Below the pieces are notes generated by a model that made no database searches, was not told the DNA's origin, and saw only the letters and a program-made list of their open reading frames with translations. From assembly GCA_950022655.1 (NCBI GenBank), contig OX465581.1, positions 32,955,300-33,019,299 of the forward strand: a stretch of DNA of 64,000 nt. Direction: 5' to 3'. Both the position numbers and the translations under genes were made by a program. This DNA is from Alentia gelatinosa. Taxonomy: Eukaryota; Annelida; Polychaeta; Phyllodocida; Polynoidae. Shown here piece by piece: positions 56,901 through 64,000 of this stretch. The stretch's first letter is position 1. Every line of letters begins with the position of its first letter.

Positions 56901-59900
56901 TATAAAGAGTTTTAAACACACCTATTGTAGACAAAGTGGAATTATTTTCAGAATTCAAACATCAGATCACAATCGATCTTGTTATGGAATTTTTGTGATA
57001 ACTGTACGTGTGATTTCTCTGAATGAAGTCCATAATCAGGATCTTCACATCTGTGTGGAGGTAGTAATCGTATCATTCTCCAGGCATAGGTCCTGCTCCT
57101 TGCTTCCTGCTCCTGCTTGTATCTATCTCTTCACCGACCTACCTGTTTGGGGCAAAATCTGCCCCATATGCCAGTTTTTCATATATACTAAATTCTGAAC
57201 AATTTGAGGACTATTTTGTGTTTTACTTGGAAATAGAGATGTACATATTTACAGTAAAATCCTGCTTAATGGGATACCCTCTATTCCGAGAAAATTGTAC
57301 CCTTAAGCAGGGTGACCCCTCAATCGGGGTTAAAATAAACTAGATAAGAATTTCTGTTCCAAGGAAATTGGCCCCTTAAGAAGGATGTCCCCTTTAAGTA
57401 AGGTGTCCCAGAACCAGTGTTTTACTGTATACACTCATTTCTATCATTTGTTATGTCAAATCAGACATAGTCTTAGGGATTACTTTTTTCAGTTGAAAGA
57501 ACCTCATGTGTTGCAGGGTTTTGTTTGTCAACATAATACATGTGCTCATTCGAAGAGGCAGTCTAATCAACTGTGGATTTACATCATAAAGTGGTTTAGA
57601 GCTGAAAAAGAAACAGCTGGATTGTCTATGAAGCTCATTTAGCAATTACAGTATTTCCCAATTCATAATATGTGAGTTGTTTGAGAGTTACCCTGTTTTG
57701 GACCGTTGGGTTGAGACAGAGATTAGTAAGCGCTAGGGCCGCGAAAGGTCTGCTGGGAGAGTGTAATCATATTGCAATGGAAAGTGTTTTTTCATTTCGG
57801 CTTTAGGTCTTTTCTATAATTAGTGAGAATATCAACTCATGATACCATACATCCGGCAGAAGCTTTCGTTGAACACAAAAAGTAGATTTGTTCTAATCAG
57901 AGGTATTGCCCTACCTATGTTCATTGCCTGACATTATCACCCGAACTTAATGGCTAATGTAGCCAAGTGAAAAATTGGCTCATATATTATTGTACTCTTT
58001 CTAGGTGGCTCGTCAGGTTTATCCATCACTGAGTGTGCGTGAAGATGCCTTGGACTACATTGAAGACCTCATCCTGCAGCTGCTCGGCATGCTTAGTGCA
58101 TCGCAGCCGCACACCGTTCAGGTAAATTGCAAAATCCTTTTTCAAGGTATCATTCGGGAACAGGGGCATGCTCCCAGTAGCTCTGTATACTCACATGAGA
58201 TCTGTTATGTATCTTATCGTACAATTTTCCCTCGGTTTAAATTTGATTTTTATGCACATGTATATGCAAAAAAGCAGAGGATAGGCCATTGTCTCACCCC
58301 TGTTTTTCCTCAATGGACTTAAAATTGGGAACTCGTACTCAGTGCCCATGGAATATTTAGAAAAAATTAAAGAAAGTGAAGAGTAATAGTACAACTACCA
58401 GGGTTACCGTTATATATGTAGGCGTTTATTGTATAGAACCGACGTTTCGACTATTACATAGTCTTTTTCAAGGTTCAGTTTAGAAAAAATACTCTATTGG
58501 GTATTAAGTCACAAATGTTAAGCAAGTAGTCTATGTGAGGGGTGAGATAAATTCAGAAACCTATTCAAGTTTATGGTCAGAGCTCGATCCCATCTTGTTT
58601 CAATCGCTATATAATTCACGCAGCTTCGCCTTGTGAATTACTACGCTATTCAAACTTGATGGGATATGAGCTCTGGTCATAAACCTTCATAGGTTTCCTC
58701 TAAAAAACACCATATACAAAATAACTGATAATCACTCAGTTATGAAGGAATGGTACTTGGAGGTTGGGTTTCGGGATCATATGAATAATAACATGAGTAT
58801 TCTGTAAATACTTAAAGATCCAGTTATTAGCAAGTGGACGGTTGGTCTTTAGGTTATAGCTGTAGCCTACTGTAGTACACATGTTTGTAGAGTCACTAGA
58901 CGACCTGACCACATTTTTACTTTTTATAGCTCACTAAGTACAGATAGAAATATCATTTTTGTTTTTGACAGAAGATTTTATGGTCATACCATATCTGACA
59001 GTTTAGATATTTAGTTTGTTGACATGGATTTTTAGAAAAAGAGATTTCAGTTTGGGGGAGAATTTTAAGTCACAGGTTATTTTTATGAACTCTTTTATGG
59101 ACATATTTCTACCTGTAAAACTGGTTCAATCATGATATGATATGCCTCATTTGAAAGAGAATAAAAAACAGTAGGTGCTAGGAAGTGAAATTTTTTAGGT
59201 AGATTCTATATCTACTGAGATATTCAAATATTTGTTTAAAGAGGGGAGATTTGTGGTGAAATGGGCATACTCAAACACATGTTTACTCAATATTTATTTA
59301 CATTCAGCATTAGAGTAACATTAACCATCTCCATATGTGACACTTACAGTTGCTTACACCCTAATAAGTGTCATTATTAAGGTGAAATGTACATTTGTTG
59401 TGCTATTCATGTATTTTTGCCAAATCTCATAATGGGAAGGGGGGGGGGGAGGCAGAAGGTGTATGAGAAGATGTTTTATTTGTCATATTTACACACAAAC
59501 AGAAGTCAAAATGGTTCATAACTTTGTTTTATGAATCAGTCAAACCCAGTCAAAAGATATTGTTTTGTAATGTCATTTACCACCAGATATTGGGTTGACC
59601 TACTTTATTGGTGTATATATATAGGAACAAAGATTTTGTTGGACCACATGGGCAGGCAGCATGCAGACAGGTCTGTGTGCACTCATCCATGAGGCAAAAA
59701 CGTTTTGTATGTAGGCATTGCTGATTGCCAATTGAATCCCCTACAGGTAGCTAAATATATGTGTGCGCTGATCCATGAACTACTGTGTTCACAGAGGAAT
59801 AGGCCTTTAAATAGCCAATCAATGTAGGTCCTTCCCTATTCATTCCCTCCCTCCCTCCCTCCCTCCCTCCCTCCCTCCCTCCCTCCCTCCCTCCCTCCCT

Positions 59901-62900
59901 CCCTCCCTCCCTCCCTCCCTCCCTCCCTCCCTCCCTCCCTCCCTCCCTCCCTCCCTCCCTCCCTCCCTCTCTCTCCCTTCATTTGAATTAAGATATCAAA
60001 ATATTTTCAGTCAACAATTTTAAGCATGTGTTAGGCTACTTGTAGTGAGTTTTAAATGCGTCCACCTTCTTATTTGGCCTTTTAAAGGACAATTATTCTA
60101 TTTGAAAATGCAAACTTAGCTATTGTTTTTCAAAACCTAATCTTCCTGATAACAAAAGATCAGGAGAAGAGAATATGCAGTTATTATATTAGAGGCGCGG
60201 TAGGATGAGTAGCAAGTTTCTTAGGTTCAATACTACACGTAGTACTCACTGAAAAAATATCTTGTGATATTGAACACTATTTGCTAGATTTTGTACTTCG
60301 ACAAGCCACCATTCCAATCTTTCCAGTAGAATATATCAAATAAGTGAACGGCTCTTTAACTTTTGTAGGATGTGGAAGAACGAGTACAGAAAAACTTCCC
60401 ACATCCGATTGACAAGTGGGCCATCACGGACGCCCTCAAAGCGCTCAAAGAGGGCAAGAAAAAGTCACCGCTGGTCCTGCCAGTGGACAAGATCCATCCG
60501 CTACTTGTCAAGGTTGGTCACAATGAATGCTCCTCAAAGCTGATAGAATACATGTAATGGACATATCATAAGTTAAGCTTATAAAAATAAAGAAACCATA
60601 ACGGTATTAATTGTAGAACAAGATTCTTAAAAATGTCTTTAAATGTCTAGATTACAGAACATGCTTTGATTATAGGCATATATGGTATATCGTTTGTAAG
60701 CTTTTTATGTTTGCTTTGCAGGAGGTGTTGGGCTACAAAGTGGAGACACAGGTTACCATGTACATAGTCGCTGTATTAGAGTACATAGCTGCCGATATTC
60801 TAAAGGTAAGAGCTAGTTTCTTGCAAAAACATATAACAGTATCTGTAGAATTATATAGTTAAAAATTATTTCAAAGGTAGCCCTTCGGTGGTTACGCTGA
60901 ACCTACATCACATTTATCTTTTTTTCGATTCAGTATGGAGGTGGGTCTAGAATAGACCTACGCTTAAGGAGCAGCTATCGGGAAGTTTAGAAGAAAAACA
61001 AAATTCTATTAATCAGATTCTGGAATTTTGTTATCGTTCACAGAATTTGTATTTTTGTTTTATTTAATCCAGAATGTGTAGTGTTGATTTCTTGTTCCGG
61101 CTTGTAGTAGAGGTGTTCTAGCCGCGTTGCACCAATTTGATTTCTCGTTCCTGTTGATGTGGATGACCAACCTTCATCAATTGCATTTTCATACCCATAT
61201 ATCTTTCCTCCTCTCTTGCAGCTGACGGGTAACTATGTCAAGAATATCAAACACTCGGAAATCACATGTCAGGACATCAAGGTGGCTATGTGCGCCGACA
61301 AGGTGCTTATGGACATGTTCTTCCAGGACGACGACCCGTCTCTCGGTGTGGAGGACGAGCCGTCCTATATCCGCCGCGGGTCGCTCACCTACGAGGAGAT
61401 AGTCAAGGACCTCGTGCTGGAAGAGACTCAGTATGTCCGTGACCTCAACATGATCATCAAGGTCTTCCGGCAGCCCTTCGTGCGGTTATTCCCAAGGAGC
61501 AAGGTAATTACGCCACCCTTGGTACTGACAATAGCGGTGGTATGGTGCTAATATTTAAATTTCGCTAATATATATCTTGGTTCCTGCTCTCCGTCTTTTT
61601 TTTTCAAGATAATACATTGGACTTTTTAGAATTACATTCAGTAATACGAAAATCCCATTGTTTGTTTCTGCATATCTAGCAAAATGATTGTGTAAAATTC
61701 ACGTTAACTCCTGATTGTCTCTATCATGAATTGCCATCTAAAAGAATGACAATGATTATTGTTTATTGCCTCATGGTTCATACTAAGTTCTATTCATTAA
61801 ATTCACGCTTTCAACTATAAGGATAAGAACATGATTTGTGCTTTGGACAGACAGTTATATGGCAATGCAATATCATACAGTTTTAATATCTAGTATTTTG
61901 ACATGGGGGATTTCAGTTCGGGGGGGGGGGGGGGGGGGATTTTAGTCACAGGTCCAACTGGTTCAATCATAATATAATAAGCCTCATTTGAAAGAGAATA
62001 AAAAGAAGTGCTTCCTAGGAAATAGAATTTTCTAAGTAGATTCTACATTTCATGAGATATTCATGTATTTGTTAAAAATGGGGATGGAGGTGGGATTTGG
62101 GGTGAAATTGGCATCCTGAAACAGACGTTCACACAATACATTTACCCTCTCAATAAGTGGCACTGACAATTGCTTACATCCTAGGAATTATTTCGGTAAA
62201 ACCTATGTTTTATATGATAAAATATTTTTTTAATTTGGGAGAGGGGAGGAAACTTGGTGGACTTGATGCAAATTTGACACACTGCACCGCGAATTGTTAA
62301 AGCCAAACTGGATGTCCTTCTTCGCAAAAGAGATAATTTAGATTTATATCATACTGTGTATAAAATGGTTTGTCAAACTATTAAGTCTCCCTGGTGATTA
62401 TGGGCAGGAGTGATTTTGACCTGTGTATTGGAGAAATCGATGTAGAGACCCCAAATAAAGAGTGAAATGTAGGGAATGAACCCAGTGATATAGAGCTCTG
62501 CATAAAAATACGTTAAGCAAGCGTTTAGGGAATAGAATATTGTAGGGCATTGGTCTGAACAGTCATTCATTATTCATTGGATTTATATTTGATGACTGCG
62601 ATTCCAGTGATTTAGATAGTTGAATGTTCTTATCTGTAAACGACGCCCGCTACTTAAGCTACTTTTCTTTTTCTTTTTTTAATTCTTTCACCCGCTAATG
62701 TGGCATTCAACTCTTGTTTGACTCCATTTTGTATAACAGCCTAAAAGGCAGTAAAGGTATGTACCATTATTTCACGATCTTTTTGTCTGGTAATACAGGA
62801 CCTAGACGTGATCTTCTCCAACATCATCGACGTTTACGAGTTCACGGTGCGGCTGTTGAGCAGTCTAGAAGATACGATCGAAATGACCGTGGACGACAGC

Positions 62901-63646
62901 AAGCCGCTCGTCGGAGGCTGCTTCGAGGAGCTAGCGGAGGGGGCTGAGTTTGACGTCTACGAAAAGTACGCTGACGATATGTTGAAACCTAACGGTCGGG
63001 AACGGCTCAACACCCTACTGCAGAGGAGCGATGTCGTCCGCACATTTACAGTGAGTCACCTTTACTTGTCACCCCAACCTAACACCTAGGTCTGATCATT
63101 TCATCAACCAAGAATCTTTTGGTGTGTGATCTTAAAGGGTTCTTATATTTGGCAAACTTTTTGATTTCATGGAATTTATTCATTTCTCTTTTGCACCTTA
63201 CTTCAATTGAGGTATATTTACCTATATGTGGTGATAAACTCCCTCATTAAAGTGAATTTGTGATTTGTTCCTTATATTGTATTTACTTATGTTTGTTGTA
63301 AAGAATTAGTATTTACATAAAGGATACATTGTTTTCTTATTCGTTTTCCAGGCGTGTGGCCATGGCTTTAAGGAGTCTGTGAAGTATGTATTGCCAAAGT
63401 TACTCCTTGGTCCCATCTACCACTGTCTACATTACTTCGATGTGATCAAGGTAAATTTCTTATTCAGTTTGTTAATTATCATTTAAATTGCATAGAAGTA
63501 CAGCATTACCCACTATGACGTTATTAGCTGGTAGATGGTTGGTCTTTTAAAAGGTTACTAGCTAGGACTCACATAGCACCGTTCGGCAAAAATAGATCAC
63601 TGAAGCTGCTAGTTGCCCCTCCCCCTTAGAAATACCGAAAATATAG

Positions 63647-63677
<31 letters not shown>

Positions 63678-63987
63678 AAAAAAAAAAAGGTCCTCCATGA
63701 TAATACCGATAATACTCCCCCCCTCCCCCCCCCCCCCCCACAAAGGCCAATAATTCTACTTTAAAATGCACTTTGCTCTTGTTGATATTGCAGTAATATT
63801 GGTCGACAAGTCTGACAGAGATGAATGATGTCATTCTACTCATCCTTTATTTAATGCAGGCCTTAATCGACGCCACTGAATGTGACGAGGATAGAGAGAG
63901 TCTGGTCCAAACTCACGGAGTGCTACACCAACTGAAAGTTGACATTGAACGGAGACTGGGTCCAGCCACACAGAAGAGAAAATTAGG
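46838..63987 (+). CDS. SOS1: Son of sevenless (SOS) Ras/Rac guanine-nucleotide exchange factor, 5' part
   Basis: Exons: 46838-46942, 58005-58121, 60369-60512, 60722-60805, 61222-61503, 62799-63050, 63352-63450, 63860-63987. The first seven end in phase 0; the eighth runs on beyond the window (donor GTAAGT at 63988). 403 codons are readable. Residues 1-190 are the double histone-fold region ([69 protein letters not shown]). From about 205 comes the Dbl-homology domain ([58 protein letters not shown]). In animals SOS is recruited by Grb2/Drk to activated receptor tyrosine kinases. It loads GTP on Ras through its Cdc25 domain and on Rac through DH-PH; these later domains and the proline-rich tail lie outside the window. 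SOS1 and SOS2 are vertebrate duplicates, so the symbol stands for the single invertebrate orthologue. Confidence 0.95.
49480..49720. repeat. Degenerate ~120-bp tandem repeat
   Basis: GGCTAGACAGCCCCTTCAGA (49519) and GGCTAGACAGTCCTTTTATA (49645) with preceding CAGTG.AG..TGTCA.(G/T)GCTAC mark two units; a third start lies at 49681. Confidence 0.5.
50618..50725. repeat. Copy of the 43918-44030 repeat
   Basis: ACTGCAAATCAGCAGGGAAC and CATATTTCATTGGGGCAGGG align with the copy at 43.9 kb, same orientation. Confidence 0.6.
51564..51940. mobile_element. Possible decayed piggyBac-like MITE carrying a SINE tail
   Basis: The right end reads (inverted) TTAACCCTATCAGACTGAG; the left end reads ATAAACCCTATCATGCTGG, so a former TTAA may have mutated. 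GGGAATGCCTCCAGACATC near the right end recalls the palindrome of the element at 26781. 51601-51635 matches the SINE tail in plus orientation. Confidence 0.3.
53271..53300. repeat. Perfect palindrome GTCGATGTCTTATA..
   Basis: 14-bp arms (GTCGATGTCTTATA / TATAAGACATCGAC) around GG, in a GC-richer 200-bp patch. A further half-site (TGTCGATGTCTTCTAGG) occurs at 53352. Confidence 0.7.
53950..53979. repeat. Poly-T tract
   Basis: About 29 T in a row, flanked on both sides by TTAACACTTTTTT(C). The duplicated ATTAACACTT suggests a former retroposed A-tail or slippage. Confidence 0.7.
54565..55130 (+). repeat. Repeat R4 copy in SOS intron 1
   Basis: AATAGACCTTTTTTCCACCG and GGTTACGCAACGCCTGTAGC at the start, GCGCTGAACGGTAACACAGC at the end, about 550 bp; homologous to 45385-45990. 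Confidence 0.65.
57252..57427. mobile_element. TA-flanked MITE, mariner-like
   Basis: CAGTAAAA...TTTTACTG ends with TA on both sides (57250-57251, 57428-57429), 176 bp. The interior reads GGATACCC...GGTGTCCC in inverted fashion. TA duplication and CAGT ends fit Tc1/mariner-type MITEs. Confidence 0.5.
58005..58121 (+). CDS. SOS1: SOS exon 2
   Basis: Acceptor [28 protein letters not shown] then [19 protein letters not shown]; donor GTAAAT. 39 codons of the first histone fold. Confidence 0.93.
58425..58480 (-). ncRNA. Degenerate hammerhead-like / Penelope-end motif
   Basis: The minus strand has CTTGAAAAAGACTATG, a GACTAT/ATAGTC stem, then GAAACGTCGG. The GAAACGTC part matches the 3' half of the core at 21934, but the CTGATGA half is altered (CTTGAAA). 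Probably a dead copy. Confidence 0.25.
58558..58696. repeat. Fold-back element in SOS intron 2
   Basis: AAACCTATTCAAGTTTATGG and GTCAGAGCTCGATCCCATC pair with the inverted right arm (GATGGGATATGAGCTCTGGT, CATAAACC..CATAGGTTT). Arms are about 63 bases with mismatches, centre near GCAGCTTCGCC. Confidence 0.7.
58815..60115 (+). repeat. Dispersed repeat R1, copy B (most complete), SOS intron 2
   Basis: Starts TTATTAGCAAGTGGACGGTT and ends GGCCTTTTAAAGGACAATTA and TTCTATTTGAAAATGC. Carries a (CCCT)n tract at about 59845-59985 and a G run at 59438-59450. Confidence 0.78.
60369..60512 (+). CDS. SOS1: SOS exon 3
   Basis: [20 protein letters not shown] through KIHPLLVK; acceptor TTTTGTAG; donor GTTGGT (weak). 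An alternative GT two codons earlier would remove V-K; the family has one residue between LL and EV, so the exact donor needs transcript data. Confidence 0.88.
60722..60805 (+). CDS. SOS1: SOS exon 4
   Basis: [20 protein letters not shown] then YIAADILK; acceptor CTTTGCAG, donor GTAAGA. 28 codons of the second histone fold. Confidence 0.93.
61222..61503 (+). CDS. SOS1: SOS exon 5
   Basis: [20 protein letters not shown] to [10 protein letters not shown]; acceptor CTCTTGCAG, donor GTAATT. 94 codons, joining the histone fold to the start of the DH domain. More GC-rich than its introns. Confidence 0.94.
61800..62240 (+). repeat. Dispersed repeat R1, copy D, SOS intron 5
   Basis: AAGAACATGATTTGTGCTTT, TTTCAGTTCGGGG, CTCATTTGAAAGAGAATAAA: the middle of R1, with a G run at 61920-61938. 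5' and 3' ends are missing or diverged. Confidence 0.7.
62799..63050 (+). CDS. SOS1: SOS exon 6
   Basis: [20 protein letters not shown] to RSDVVRTFT; acceptor AATACAG, donor GTGAGT. 84 codons, DH helices including [20 protein letters not shown]. Confidence 0.94.
63352..63450 (+). CDS. SOS1: SOS exon 7
   Basis: [20 protein letters not shown] then [13 protein letters not shown]; acceptor TTTTCCAG, donor GTAAAT. 33 codons, DH core helix. Confidence 0.94.
63515..63790 (+). repeat. Dispersed repeat R1, copy E, internally deleted, SOS intron 7
   Basis: The start ATTAGCTGGTAGATGGTTGG and the end AAAGGCCAATAATTCTACTT and GCACTTTGCTCTTGTTGAT match R1 ends. The centre is replaced by C and A homopolymers (63646-63687, 63716-63739). 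Confidence 0.65.
63860..63987 (+). CDS. SOS1: SOS exon 8 (last in window)
   Basis: [20 protein letters not shown] to ATQKRKLG; acceptor TTAATGCAG, donor GTAAGT at 63988, leaving two bases of a split codon. End of DH domain. Confidence 0.9.
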
Positions 63988-64000
63988 GTAAGTTATAATG

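Larger units (their letters stand above)
46943..58004 (+). other. SOS intron 1 (11 kb), no independent gene recognised
   Basis: Contains C/G homopolymers (47666-47675, 48005-48022, 48062-48077), imperfect ~120-bp tandem blocks (49480-49720), repeat copies at 50618-50725 and 54565-55130, a SINE tail at 51601-51635, a palindrome at 53271, a T tract at 53950-53979 and a mariner-like MITE at 57252. Open frames are short and lack family motifs. Confidence 0.6.

Overview
The window is eukaryotic nuclear DNA from an invertebrate animal, most likely a lophotrochozoan such as a mollusc; I cannot name the species. The evidence is two conserved animal genes with many GT-AG introns, an AT-rich background, and a dense load of retrotransposons, tRNA-derived SINEs and non-autonomous DNA transposons. 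No prokaryotic features, CRISPR arrays or free tRNA/rRNA genes are seen.

Two host genes frame the window, both on the plus strand. A five-exon gene at 2975-14831 encodes a 1,141-residue ZNF839-type protein: a Q/T-rich N-terminus, a basic RSGRVSRPPKH block, one C2H2 finger, an RLKE/EFLLMKVE helical region and a long acidic C-terminus. From 46838 to the right edge runs the 5' part of a Son-of-sevenless (SOS) Ras exchange-factor gene. Eight exons (403 codons) cover the histone-fold region and almost all of the Dbl-homology domain; the PH, REM and Cdc25 parts lie beyond the window. The SOS first coding exon (35 codons) sits 11 kb upstream of the second and is easy to miss.

Between the genes (about 15-46 kb) lies a transposon graveyard with clear nesting. 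A minus-strand Ty3/Gypsy element (24114-30400) was broken by an APE-type LINE, and that LINE holds a TTAA-flanked piggyBac-like MITE. A plus-strand LINE (22060-24110) is split by an 828-bp MITE. Another LINE (31210-32560) is split by two SINEs with target-site duplications. A solo-looking LTR with a tRNA-Leu-type primer site (41132-43884) is split by a stack of three copies of the same 828-bp MITE family, one inserted inside another in reverse orientation, all with 3-bp CTG/CAG target duplications.

The most unusual item is at 34974-36785 (minus): an apparently intact four-exon gene for a 467-residue Crypton-type tyrosine recombinase with all catalytic residues present. It lies inside a roughly 3.4-kb segment that interrupts a GGGGCAGTATGGT minisatellite.

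Introns of both host genes share a 1.3-kb dispersed repeat carrying long (CCCT)n tracts, and several near-perfect hairpin elements occur. A hammerhead-ribozyme-like motif of the type found in Penelope-like elements is present at about 21.9 kb.
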